Made by a program: the position numbers and the translations under genes | Assembly (NCBI RefSeq): GCF_000185145.2 | Contig: NZ_GL833119.1 | Span: 2,105,351-2,169,350, forward strand | From: Hoylesella oralis ATCC 33269 | Lineage (GTDB): Bacteria > Bacteroidota > Bacteroidia > Bacteroidales > Bacteroidaceae | Length of the DNA stretch: 64,000 nt | Reading direction: 5' to 3' | Shown here: positions 40,431 to 48,491 of the stretch, piece by piece | How the letters are laid out: each line of letters opens with the position of its first letter | Numbering within the stretch: position 1 is the stretch's first letter | Notes under the pieces: generated by a model | Databases searched by the model: none | The model's input: the letters and a program-made list of their open reading frames with translations, nothing else | What the model was told of the DNA's origin: nothing

Positions 40431-40462
40431 TTTGCTTATTCGAATATATTGCACTAACTTTG
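40431..40462 (+). promoter_or_regulatory. Full consensus promoter of the structured RNA
   Basis: TTTG (40431-40434), 20 bp, TAACTTTG (40455-40462). Transcription would start near 40468, with no start codon of a gene before 40783. Confidence 0.8.
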
Positions 40463-40467
40463 CAACA

Positions 40468-40673
40468 GAAAGGATAAGGTATGGGGGGTTGTTTCGATTT
40501 GATCGGGATACTCATCAAATAATTCTGAAAACCGAGATGTCTCCTTTTGTTAATGGCGGGCCACATAAATTCCGATGGAACTAAGCAGAAATGCCGGTGG
40601 ATTACAAAGGCGGAGGGCTCTCAAATCATACATGATTAGGAGTTTTCATCACATCGTCGGGCAGCCCCTTTTT
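40468..40673 (+). ncRNA. Structured small RNA, about 205 nt, 6S-like in shape
   Basis: A self-standing unit: own promoter, no open frame, strong long-range pairing, and a U run at the 3' end (40669-40673). Pairs I can trace: 40485-40491 with 40662-40668, extended by wobble pairs and 40495-40498 with 40653-40656; TGAAAAC 40526-40532 with 40642-40648; 40540-40544 with 40612-40616; 40545-40549 with 40605-40609; TAAT 40551-40554 with 40601-40604; a tip hairpin TTCC/GGAA 40570-40580. Two side hairpins lie at 40497-40520 and 40624-40637 (AATCAT/ATGATT). A rod closed by its ends with a middle bubble and side hairpin resembles 6S RNA, but a leader element of ribE is also possible. Identity is not proven. 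Confidence 0.65.
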
Positions 40674-40682
40674 ATATTCTAT

Positions 40683-40711
40683 AAAGGCAGGATACTATGT
40701 CCTGCCTTTTT
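40683..40711 (+). terminator. Intrinsic terminator upstream of ribE
   Basis: AAAGGCAGGA (40683-40692) pairs with TCCTGCCTTT (40700-40709), followed by T residues. It lies just after the structured RNA and 71 bp before ribE, so it can end the RNA or attenuate ribE. Confidence 0.88.
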
Positions 40712-40782
40712 AAGTAAAAAATCTTGCCATACTCTTTAGCTGGCATGGTAAAAATAGTTCACACATAAAAATAAGTAAGATT

Positions 40783-41385
40783 ATGTTTAGCGGAATAGTA
40801 GAAGAAATGGCTACCGTGGTTGCCATCGATAAAGTGGAGGGTAATATCGACTTCTGTTTGAAATGTTCGTTCGTTGAAGAGCTGAAAATCGACCAAAGTA
40901 TCGCTCACAACGGCGTATGTCTTACCGTTGTTGCAATAGAGAAAGACACTTATACGGTAACGGCAATGCGAGAAACTCTTGAACGTTCCAATCTCGGAAA
41001 GCTCAAAGTGGGCGATCGGGTGAATGTGGAACGCTCTATGATTATGAATGGTAGGCTCGACGGACATATCGTTCAAGGGCATGTAGACTGCACAGCAACG
41101 TGCATAGGCATGAAAGATGCCGATGGTTCGACATACTTCACGTTCGAATATCCGTTCGATAAAGAGGCGGCAAAGCGCGGTTATTTCACCGTAGACAAGG
41201 GCTCTGTCACCGTTAACGGCGTATCGTTGACCGTATGCGAACCCACCCGAAACAGCTTTAAGGTGGCAATTATCCCTTATACACGCGAACACACGAACTT
41301 TCATGATATCGAGATAGGTTCCATAGTTAATTTGGAATTCGATATTTTAGGCAAGTATATCGCCCGTTTGCAGGCATTGAAATAA
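40783..41385 (+). CDS. ribE: Riboflavin synthase alpha chain
   Basis: RibE converts two 6,7-dimethyl-8-ribityllumazine molecules to riboflavin. The 200-residue protein has the two lumazine-binding barrels, each with its signature: MFSGIVEEMATV and NGVCLTVV in the first half, VQGHVDCTATC at the junction, and VNGVSLTVCEP in the second. Length is normal. It stands alone, not with other rib genes. No FMN riboswitch consensus precedes it; instead a structured RNA and terminator lie upstream. Confidence 0.96.
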   Translation: MFSGIVEEMATVVAIDKVEGNIDFCLKCSFVEELKIDQSIAHNGVCLTVVAIEKDTYTVTAMRETLERSNLGKLKVGDRVNVERSMIMNGRLDGHIVQGHVDCTATCIGMKDADGSTYFTFEYPFDKEAAKRGYFTVDKGSVTVNGVSLTVCEPTRNSFKVAIIPYTREHTNFHDIEIGSIVNLEFDILGKYIARLQALK

Positions 41386-41555
41386 GATTTGGAGTCTGCA
41401 AGCAGTAGCTGTTTTCAAAACATTTGTTAATATTTGCCCGTGCAAGTAAACTTTTTACTCCTTTATCGTATCTAAGGAATAAACAATGTTCGTCTGGCAT
41501 AGCATGCTCTCTAAGCACCGGAACATCGTAATTATGTAACTATATAATATAAGGT

Positions 41556-42896
41556 ATGAATAAATCGTTGACGACTTGTATCATCGGCATATCGCTTTTT
41601 ATCGCCGTCAGACCTGCCTCGGCAAAGCAATGGACACTGAAGAATTGCATAGACTATGCACTAACTAACAACATTTCGTTGCAGAAAACAAGGCTGCAAA
41701 AGCAGTCTGCAGTAGAAGATATCAGGCAAAGTCAGGCCGCTTTATTGCCCTCCTTGAGCTTTTCCACAAGCCAAAATGCAACGTATCGTCCATGGCCTCA
41801 GACCGGTATAAGTAGTCAGGGTTACGTACAGTCGAGTGTTGATAAGGTTTATTACAACGGTTCTTACGGCATTAACGCTAACTGGACGATATGGAATGGG
41901 GGCAGAAATACCAACACAATTAAACTGAATAAGCTCACTGAACAGCAAGCTGCTATGGATTCAGCCACCGCTTCAAAGCAATTGATAGAACAAATAGCGC
42001 AGCTATATGTCCAAATACTCTACTCAAACGAGGCCATCGGCGTGAATAAAGCGAGTCTCGAAACGAGTAAGAAGAACGAGGAACGCGGGCAATCTATGCT
42101 GAATGTCGGTAAAATGAGCAAGGCCGATTTGGCACAGCTTACCGCTCAACGTGCACAAGACGAGTACAACATCGTGCAGGCAGAGAGCAACTTGAAGAAT
42201 TACAAGCGCCAGTTGAAGCAATTACTCCAAATAACTGATGACGACGAATTTGAAGTTATCATGGACGAAAGTATCACCGACGACATGGCATTGCAGGATA
42301 TACCGTCGGTAGGAACGGTATACGACGCGGCTCTATCCTCGCGTCCGGAGATACAGAACGCCCAACTCAGCATCCAAAGCAGCGACATTAACATCAAAAT
42401 AGCCAAAGCCTTGCGCATGCCCACCATCGGTCTAAGCGCAGGAGTCGGGACAAGTACCACCTCTATGAACGACTTAAAGTGGGGTACACAGTTGAAAAAC
42501 AACTTCGACATATCGGGAGGAATAACGGTAAGCATACCGATTTTCGACCAAAGACAGGCCAAGACGTCGGTCAATAAGGCCATTATACAGAAACAGACGT
42601 ACATCCTTGACCTGAAAGACAAGCAAACTACCCTTTATTCCACTATCGAAAACTACTGGTTACAGGCCAACAACAACCAGAGTCAGTTCCGGACAGCGAG
42701 GGTAAGCACGGAAAGTGCGCAAACCAGTTATGACCTTTTGAACGAACAGTTCCGCCTCGGATTGAAGAATATCGTGGAACTTATGAAAGGTAAAGACCAA
42801 TTACTCACCGCCAAACAGAACGAATTGCAGAGCAAATACCTTGCAATTCTCAACATAAACATGCTGAAATTCTATAAAAACGGCAATTTGGATTAG
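41556..42896 (+). CDS. TolC-family outer-membrane efflux protein
   Basis: A 446-residue outer-membrane channel subunit. Signal peptide at residues 1-23 (cut after ASA), then two repeats of long helices with the barrel strands between them: LSFSTSQNATYR and YGINANWTIWNGGRN in the first half, IGLSAGVGTSTTSM and ISGGITVSIPIFD in the second. Helical parts such as YNIVQAESNLKNYKRQLKQLL are typical. No membrane-fusion protein or inner-membrane pump is next to it, so it may serve several exporters or a pump encoded elsewhere. Confidence 0.92.
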   Translation: MNKSLTTCIIGISLFIAVRPASAKQWTLKNCIDYALTNNISLQKTRLQKQSAVEDIRQSQAALLPSLSFSTSQNATYRPWPQTGISSQGYVQSSVDKVYYNGSYGINANWTIWNGGRNTNTIKLNKLTEQQAAMDSATASKQLIEQIAQLYVQILYSNEAIGVNKASLETSKKNEERGQSMLNVGKMSKADLAQLTAQRAQDEYNIVQAESNLKNYKRQLKQLLQITDDDEFEVIMDESITDDMALQDIPSVGTVYDAALSSRPEIQNAQLSIQSSDINIKIAKALRMPTIGLSAGVGTSTTSMNDLKWGTQLKNNFDISGGITVSIPIFDQRQAKTSVNKAIIQKQTYILDLKDKQTTLYSTIENYWLQANNNQSQFRTARVSTESAQTSYDLLNEQFRLGLKNIVELMKGKDQLLTAKQNELQSKYLAILNINMLKFYKNGNLD

Positions 42897-42907
42897 TCTC
42901 AAAAGGG

Positions 42908-43555
42908 CTAATCGTCGGGCAACATCAGTTCTTTCGGGGCAGCTACAAAGGTGGTTGCCCCGTGTTGCATCAGGAAGTCACGGTTGCGAAATCCCCAAAG
43001 TACGCTAATACAAGGCATATTACTGTTACGTGCTGTCATCACATCGACATCGCTATCGCCTATATATACCGCATCTTCACGGCTGACCTTGAGCTGACGA
43101 ATGGCCTCATCAACGGTATCGGGAGACGGTTTCTTACGGATATTCTCACGTTCTCCTATCGCTACCTCTACATAATCGCCGAAGAAATGACGGCAAAGTT
43201 CCTGCGTAGCAGCATAGAATTTGTTGCTTACCACGGCAATACGTTTGCCATGTTTCTTCAAATTGGCCAGCAATTCGGGTATTCCGGAATAGGGCTTCGT
43301 TGTGTCTAAGCTATGCACCAGATAGTGCTTGCGGAACGTTTCATACGTTACATCGAACTTAGGATTATCCAATCCCTGCGGTATAGCCCGTTCCATCAGC
43401 TTTTTCACTCCGTTTCCGACAAATCTTCTTACCTCATCAAGAGTTCTCTCCGGCATACCATTCTCGCGTAAAGCATAGTTGCAACTCACCCAAAGGTCGT
43501 GAAGAGTATCGAGCAAAGTACCGTCGAGATCAAAAATATACGTTTTATATTCCAT
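42908..43555 (-). CDS. HAD-superfamily hydrolase, phosphoglycolate phosphatase-like
   Basis: A 215-residue HAD phosphatase. Motif I IFDLDGTLLDT at residues 7-17 holds the nucleophile and acid/base Asp; motif II VVSNK near 109; motif III with RKKPSPD near 139; motif IV IGDSDVDVMTARN near 163. The cap helices and length fit the Gph/PgpA-like group, so phosphoglycolate or another small phosphate ester is the likely substrate. It follows the CBM20 protein gene by 4 bp on the minus strand, and the two are probably cotranscribed from the element at 45133-45140. Confidence 0.88.
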   Translation of the reverse strand: MEYKTYIFDLDGTLLDTLHDLWVSCNYALRENGMPERTLDEVRRFVGNGVKKLMERAIPQGLDNPKFDVTYETFRKHYLVHSLDTTKPYSGIPELLANLKKHGKRIAVVSNKFYAATQELCRHFFGDYVEVAIGERENIRKKPSPDTVDEAIRQLKVSREDAVYIGDSDVDVMTARNSNMPCISVLWGFRNRDFLMQHGATTFVAAPKELMLPDD

Positions 43556-43559
43556 ACAT

Positions 43560-45128
43560 TCAGCGCCTGCTGTGCTTAATCATTAATTGTAATTTATCGT
43601 TAAGTTTATCGGCTTTCGACAAACCGTTTACTGTCAACCGTCGTTTTATCAAGCCTTCGTCCATAGCGGCAAGGTCGGTTATCGATACCACACTCACCAT
43701 AGAAGGGCAAAAGAGATGACGTGCAACCACGTCTTCGGCGATATCCGGTGTCAACGCACGGGGCGCTTTGCCTTTACGATGCAGTATAGTAACGAAGTAA
43801 CGTTGTGCACGATCGACATCTTCCTCCCACCATCGTGCAAGCGAAACAGTAGTTCCACCGGCAACAACAGCCACACTTCGGTACGGATATTCGTCCACAT
43901 GCGAAAATTCGAACGTCGTTTTTTCGGGTTCAGACTGCAATTCCACATACACCGGCCGCAATCTTTTCAGCGCCGGTTTCAGCATTCCGGCGCCATTATC
44001 CGCTTCAATTACCACAAACATACATGTGCTGCCGATGATTTGCTCTGCCCTTTCAGCAGCGAGATAAGCCCAATAGTCGGCATGAAGCGCGGCATCTGCT
44101 GGCATAAGAAAGCGCAGAGAAAGTACATCGAAACAGGTCTCGAGCAGAGCAACGCGGCTATGTATATGACTTAGAACCATCTCCCGACTCAAATCTATCT
44201 CGATATGTCCCATAAGCGATACGCCTCTATCACGGGCATAGGCACCGATTTGCTGCAATCTACGCACCGAAGATGGTTTCATCTTCATACCTCTGCGAGC
44301 CACGGGCTGCATGTCTATCAACTTTATTCCCACCTGTTGTACCCAATCGACAAGTATTTTGGTCGGTTCAGAAACGGCAACAGCGGCAATACGCCATTCC
44401 CTTTCCTCCACTCGGAGTGCCTCTCCGTAGAGCACCAGCACCTGTCCGTCGCTCAAGAACACATCGCCCGTGGTACGATTTTCTCCGTTCTCCCACCGAC
44501 TGATGGCATTACTTTGCTCATCAACTACCACATATTTATATTCTAAAGGCAATCGCATCATGTCGGCATTTATCGATAAAAGCCAATCGTGCCCGCCGAT
44601 CGGCATCATTCGGACATAGCGCGAAGGGCTCCAACTACCCATGGCAGGATGATTACCGCACACGGCAAGCACCTCTCCCCGCTGCAGTTGCGGCGCCGAA
44701 ACACGCAACAGAATGGTTCTGCGATACAGAGGTACGCGCAACGGATCGACTTCCGTCTTGAACATCATGCCCACCGAACGGGCGTAAACAGCCGTATAAA
44801 GATGGTTTTGCGCTGGAATATCGCGCCAAGAGTCGGGAAACATGTAGTCTATCGTACTGTCGAAAGCATACTTGCGGGGCACGATACTCCACTCGCGGCG
44901 CAGCACTTTGCCGGTTCCGTCTTCCACCTGATAAGCATAGACAAGCGCTGTAACCGGATGTTGCCGCGATTCCATCACGACAGTTTCTGCCTGCCACAGC
45001 TCTCCGTCTTGTGTCTGCATGGGCAAGTTGTAGCGTGTATGCCTGCCATCCGAGCTTATATAGGTCATATCCACGTGTAACGACTGCCCCCACTCGGTGC
45101 GATAATGCATGCTGAACTTCAGTTTCAT
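43560..45128 (-). CDS. Tandem CBM20 protein with truncated, inactive-looking GH77 domain
   Basis: A 522-residue protein from the ATG at 45128. Two starch-binding CBM20-like domains (about 1-107 and 135-235; the second has CGNHPAMGSWSPSR) are followed by a remnant of a GH77 4-alpha-glucanotransferase (about 249-522). The Bacteroidales MalQ I know has this layout but about 890 residues. The end is clearly homologous (EYPYRSVAVVA, LARWWEED, PSMVSVVSITDLAAMDEGL), yet the RIDH-type nucleophile site is LSLRFL near 336-341 and the STHD catalytic Asp site is AGGTT near 423-427. There is no frameshift. I infer a starch-binding pseudoenzyme. Confidence 0.75.
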   Translation of the reverse strand: MKLKFSMHYRTEWGQSLHVDMTYISSDGRHTRYNLPMQTQDGELWQAETVVMESRQHPVTALVYAYQVEDGTGKVLRREWSIVPRKYAFDSTIDYMFPDSWRDIPAQNHLYTAVYARSVGMMFKTEVDPLRVPLYRRTILLRVSAPQLQRGEVLAVCGNHPAMGSWSPSRYVRMMPIGGHDWLLSINADMMRLPLEYKYVVVDEQSNAISRWENGENRTTGDVFLSDGQVLVLYGEALRVEEREWRIAAVAVSEPTKILVDWVQQVGIKLIDMQPVARRGMKMKPSSVRRLQQIGAYARDRGVSLMGHIEIDLSREMVLSHIHSRVALLETCFDVLSLRFLMPADAALHADYWAYLAAERAEQIIGSTCMFVVIEADNGAGMLKPALKRLRPVYVELQSEPEKTTFEFSHVDEYPYRSVAVVAGGTTVSLARWWEEDVDRAQRYFVTILHRKGKAPRALTPDIAEDVVARHLFCPSMVSVVSITDLAAMDEGLIKRRLTVNGLSKADKLNDKLQLMIKHSRR

Positions 45129-45132
45129 ACCG

Positions 45133-45140
45133 CAAAAATA
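45133..45140 (-). promoter_or_regulatory. -7 element four bases before the CBM20/GH77 start codon
   Basis: TATTTTTG on the minus strand ends 4 bp before the ATG at 45128, so the message would be leaderless or nearly so if this element is used. Confidence 0.5.
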
Positions 45141-45184
45141 CAAAATTAAATGTACTATCTATGCCATTACTCTCAACTTTTTCG

Positions 45185-45192
45185 TATCTTTG
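45185..45192 (+). promoter_or_regulatory. -7 element for mltG
   Basis: TATCTTTG, 21 bp before the mltG ATG. The preceding bases (ACTCTCAACTTTTTCGTA, from about 45169) recur almost exactly before the trmH-type gene. Confidence 0.65.
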
Positions 45193-45213
45193 CACCGTTT
45201 TTAAAGTAAAGAA

Positions 45214-46260
45214 ATGAAAACAACATTACGAAAGAAGTATCTGATATCTGCGGCAGTATGCCTGTTTATCATAGCAGGTGTGGTTTATTATTACTTTTTC
45301 TCGTCTTTTTCTGACAAGCAAGAAACGGCTTACATTTATGTGGATAGCGACGATACCATAGACTCCGTGTACATCAAACTCGAACCTGTGGCTACCAAAC
45401 ACGGTTTGTGTGCTTTCTCTACCCTTACGCGACATAGCAAATATGCCGATAACATACGCACAGGACGTTATGCAATTAAGCGCGGCGAAGGGGCTTTCAA
45501 GGTGTTCAGGCACCTGAAAAACGGGCAGCAAGAACCCATAAAACTAACCGTACCCTCGGTACGTACACTCGACAGACTGGCTGCAGAACTGTCTAAAAAG
45601 CTCATGACAGACAGCACCCAGATACTGCGTCAGCTCACCAACCAAACAACCTGTAATAGCCTCGGCTACGACACATCGACCATAGCCTGCATGTTTATTC
45701 CCAATACTTACGACGTTTATTGGAACATCAGCGTAACCAATCTGCTGAAACGCATGCAGAAAGAAAGCCAATCCTTTTGGAATGCCGACCGCAGAGCCAA
45801 GGCTAAGCAGCTCAGTTTATCGCCCATACAGGTAATAACCCTTGCGAGTATCGTAGACGAAGAAACGGCCAACAACGCCGAGAAGCCCATGATAGCGGGC
45901 ATGTATTACAACCGTCTGATGCTTCGCAATGCCGAATATCCCCACGGCATGCCTCTGCAAGCCGATCCGACCATCAAGTTTGCATGGAAAAAGTTCGGTC
46001 TGCGCCGCATTTACAACAACCTGTTAGCCATTAAAAGTCCGTATAACACGTATAAAAATACGGGCTTACCGCCCGGCCCGATACGCATTCCGTCGGTAGC
46101 AGGCATTGATGCAGTGCTCAATATGAAGCACCACGATAACTTGTATATGTGCGCCAAAGAAGACTTCAGCGGCACGCACAACTTCGCCCGCACCTACGAA
46201 GAGCACATGCAGAATGCCGCCAAATACTCGGCAGCCCTCAATCACAGGGGCATTAAATAA
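45214..46260 (+). CDS. mltG: Endolytic murein transglycosylase
   Basis: MltG (YceG) cuts nascent glycan strands and so sets their length at the inner membrane. The 348-residue protein has one N-terminal membrane helix (about 10-30), a LysM-like region (about 40-150) and the catalytic domain with ITLASIVDEETANNAEKPMIAGMYYNRL around residues 208-235, including the catalytic glutamate of DEET. HGMPLQADPT and NTYKNTGLPPGPI are also diagnostic. Length is normal. A 15-bp hairpin follows at 46287-46323. Confidence 0.96.
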   Translation: MKTTLRKKYLISAAVCLFIIAGVVYYYFFSSFSDKQETAYIYVDSDDTIDSVYIKLEPVATKHGLCAFSTLTRHSKYADNIRTGRYAIKRGEGAFKVFRHLKNGQQEPIKLTVPSVRTLDRLAAELSKKLMTDSTQILRQLTNQTTCNSLGYDTSTIACMFIPNTYDVYWNISVTNLLKRMQKESQSFWNADRRAKAKQLSLSPIQVITLASIVDEETANNAEKPMIAGMYYNRLMLRNAEYPHGMPLQADPTIKFAWKKFGLRRIYNNLLAIKSPYNTYKNTGLPPGPIRIPSVAGIDAVLNMKHHDNLYMCAKEDFSGTHNFARTYEEHMQNAAKYSAALNHRGIK

Positions 46261-46286
46261 AAGCTCTGCGCAGAATACATATACCG

Positions 46287-46323
46287 AACGTCGGTCATAG
46301 ATGTATGGTCTATGACCGACGTT
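46287..46323. terminator. 15-bp stem after mltG
   Basis: AACGTCGGTCATAGA (46287-46301) pairs perfectly with TCTATGACCGACGTT (46309-46323). It lies 27 bp past the mltG stop. No T tract follows, but the position suits a terminator for mltG and for the opposing orphan promoter. Confidence 0.55.
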
Positions 46324-46577
46324 TGCCGTATATAACAGATATAAGCATATAGTTTGTGTATGCTGCAGGCAACAGACAATACTCCCCAACAACAAAGAAA
46401 CAAGAAACACATTGAAAAAACAGGAGTGGAAGAACCGACAAAATAGCGAAACACTTCTATATTCCGTAACCGCCATATATAAAACAAATGCCCGGCTCTT
46501 CACAGAGGCAGGCATCAATTCCAATAAGTATTAGTTCACTTTTTAAGGTAAAAAGATTGTATTCAGGATAACAGTAG

Positions 46578-46609
46578 CAAAGGTATAAAGTTTAAATATC
46601 ACCGACAAA
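46578..46609 (-). promoter_or_regulatory. Orphan minus-strand promoter
   Basis: TTTG (46606-46609), 20 bp, TACCTTTG (46578-46585) on the minus strand. It would direct a transcript of about 250-300 nt towards the hairpin at 46287-46323 and the 3' end of mltG. Confidence 0.5.
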
Positions 46610-46691
46610 TAAAAATCTATGTTAGACAACATGTTTCTGTTTTTTGCATAAAAAAGTATAAATACCCTGACTATAACTCTCAACTTTTTCG

Positions 46692-46699
46692 TACCTTTG
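46692..46699 (+). promoter_or_regulatory. -7 element for the TrmH-type methyltransferase gene
   Basis: TACCTTTG, 75 bp before the ATG at 46775, preceded by the same ACTCTCAACTTTTTCGTA block as the mltG promoter. Confidence 0.65.
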
Positions 46700-46774
46700 C
46701 AACGGATAGGCACAATATCTATAACCTCAACCAACTATAATCATATTTTATTTGCGCTATCCTTTGCAAGACTA

Positions 46775-47548
46775 ATGATAAGCAAAGCCAAGATAAAGTA
46801 CATTCGCTCGTTGGAACAAAAGAAGAACCGCCGCAATGAAGGTGTATTTGTTGCCGAAGGTCCCAAGATTGTAAGCGACTTCTTAAAAACACAGACTGCC
46901 GTTTTTATAGCCTGCACTGCGCGATGGAAAGCCGAGAATACCTATTGGCAATGTCTTGAGACTACCGAAACAGCCATCGTAACCGATGAAGAACTGAAGA
47001 AAATAAGTTTCCTGCAACATCCGCAAGAAGTACTTGCCGTCTTCCGACAAGCAGAAAATAAGACCATTGCTCCCGATGTCCGTCGGCTCTATCTCGCCTT
47101 AGACGGCATACAGGACCCGGGAAATCTCGGCACAATCATACGCATTGCCGATTGGTTCGGTATCGAACATATCTACTGCAGCATAGATACTGCCGATATA
47201 TACAATCCGAAAACGGTGCAAGCCTCTATGGGCAGTTTGGCGCACATCGGCATTTCGTACACCGATATACCCCTGCTTATCGACAGTCTGCCTACCGACT
47301 ATCCCATATACGGCACACTGCTCGATGGTAAAGATATCTACAACGAGCCGCTCACACCCCACGGACTCCTCATCATGGGCAATGAAGGAAACGGCATATC
47401 CGCACCGGTTAAAAGCAGAATAAGTCGAAGACTGCTCATTCCAAACTATCCCCAAGGGCGCAAAACCGCCGATAGTCTGAACGTAGCCATTGCCACTGCC
47501 ATCGCTTGCAGTGAGTTCCGCAGGCGACAAACCATAAATAAACTTTAG
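46775..47548 (+). CDS. TrmH/SpoU-family RNA 2'-O-methyltransferase
   Basis: A 257-residue SPOUT methyltransferase that transfers a methyl group from S-adenosylmethionine to a ribose 2'-OH in rRNA or tRNA. The three SpoU motifs are present: LDGIQDPGNLGTIIRIADWFG near residue 110, LLIMGNEGNGIS near 200, and IPNYPQGRKTADSLNVAIATAIA near 225. The N-terminal substrate-binding part (RRNEGVFVAEGPKIV) is the RlmB-like type. The exact target is not determinable. I start at the ATG at 46775, where the conserved N-terminus begins. The next gene follows after 17 bp. Confidence 0.92.
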   Translation: MISKAKIKYIRSLEQKKNRRNEGVFVAEGPKIVSDFLKTQTAVFIACTARWKAENTYWQCLETTETAIVTDEELKKISFLQHPQEVLAVFRQAENKTIAPDVRRLYLALDGIQDPGNLGTIIRIADWFGIEHIYCSIDTADIYNPKTVQASMGSLAHIGISYTDIPLLIDSLPTDYPIYGTLLDGKDIYNEPLTPHGLLIMGNEGNGISAPVKSRISRRLLIPNYPQGRKTADSLNVAIATAIACSEFRRRQTINKL

Positions 47549-47565
47549 AAAACAATATAAACAAT

Positions 47566-48489
47566 ATGGAAAAGGAATTGTATAAAAGCCGCAGCTTCTC
47601 TGCATGTATCCAAGCTGCCCTTAATCTATTTGTCGACAACTTCAAGGGAATAATACAGCAAACATGGCTTCCTGCGTTGCTATATGTGCTTTGTTGGGCA
47701 GGTCAGATCACACTCATGCTCTGCAATTTACCAAGCTATATATTCGTCAGTCGGGTAAATTCCACCCCCCAGAATGCGATAGTATCCCTATTGTCATTAG
47801 TCTCTTTGATACCTATGGTATGGTTGTATGCCCGCATTTTCAATCTGCTCAACGGGTATGGATTTAACAAGAACCTTAACCGGATGCTAAAACTGTTCGT
47901 TGCATATATCGTATTTTGTATCGCTCTCGGTATTGTTCTAACCGTATTCCTTATCGTATTTGCCGTAACAGTAGCAATGAATGGCACGCCTCCCGCCTAC
48001 ATCTTTTACAAGATGATTATATATATACTGATATTCTTTATCATATTCGTCATTCTTGTTCTGCCCCTCTTTTACTTCGTTATGAAGTATATGATGGACG
48101 ATAAAGTACATATCCGTAAGCATTTCTTCGGCATAATGAAGTGCGGATACCGCCATTATGGTTTCATTTTCGCAACGATATTCTTCGCCCAACTCATCTA
48201 TCTGGTGGTTCTTTCCGTAGTGACTTCACCTCTTATTATGCTCGCTTCACCAGCCATACAGTCGGCTATAGGTGTAGCAGGAGGTGATCCCGCCGGCCTT
48301 CCGAACTATTTCCCTTATCTTAGTTATCTTGCTTCATTCATCGTAGGCTGTGCATCTATACTCGGCAATATTTGGTTCTACATGGTTATTTACTACATGT
48401 ATGGCTCCATAGAGGCACGCGAGAAGGCACGAAACAGGCAGAAAGTACTTGCCGAAAGCATAAAAGAAGAAGAGAAAGAACAAATATAA
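47566..48489 (+). CDS. Multi-pass membrane protein, function unknown
   Basis: A 307-residue inner-membrane protein with about six helices (near residues 38-58, 72-100, 110-140, 150-172, 198-225, 250-280) and a basic C-terminal tail ending KEEEKEQI. The N-terminal part [24 protein letters not shown] resembles glycerophosphodiester-phosphodiesterase-like membrane domains or DUF975-type proteins only in general form; I do not assign a family. It lies 17 bp after the methyltransferase gene and 2 bp before hisB, so all three are probably on one transcript. Confidence 0.65.
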   Translation: MEKELYKSRSFSACIQAALNLFVDNFKGIIQQTWLPALLYVLCWAGQITLMLCNLPSYIFVSRVNSTPQNAIVSLLSLVSLIPMVWLYARIFNLLNGYGFNKNLNRMLKLFVAYIVFCIALGIVLTVFLIVFAVTVAMNGTPPAYIFYKMIIYILIFFIIFVILVLPLFYFVMKYMMDDKVHIRKHFFGIMKCGYRHYGFIFATIFFAQLIYLVVLSVVTSPLIMLASPAIQSAIGVAGGDPAGLPNYFPYLSYLASFIVGCASILGNIWFYMVIYYMYGSIEAREKARNRQKVLAESIKEEEKEQI

Positions 48490-48491
48490 TC

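Larger units (their letters stand above)
46261..46774. other. Gene-free region with hairpin and two opposed promoters
   Basis: 514 bp between mltG and the methyltransferase gene. It holds the hairpin at 46287-46323, a full minus-strand promoter (46578-46609) with no evident gene downstream, and the plus-strand -7 element at 46692-46699. Open frames here have no protein-like features. Confidence 0.55.

Noticed and set aside
40555..40600. SRP RNA domain IV (GGAA followed by AAGCAG)
   Set aside because: The 3' strand resembles the SRP motif, but the conserved 5' strand (GUCAGG) and the closing pairs around a GNRA-type loop are missing.
40468..40782. FMN riboswitch before ribE
   Set aside because: The conserved FMN-aptamer segments such as ACCGGCGGU and GCCCGCGA with their six-helix junction could not be found.
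43560..45128. CBM20/GH77 gene as a frameshifted pseudogene
   Set aside because: The reading frame is open without interruption and the C-terminal motifs are in frame with the CBM20 domains; the deletion is in-frame.
46066..46524. 152-residue minus-strand open frame over the end of mltG
   Set aside because: Half of it is antisense to conserved mltG codons; it begins at TTG and has no recognisable features. The promoter upstream was kept as a finding.
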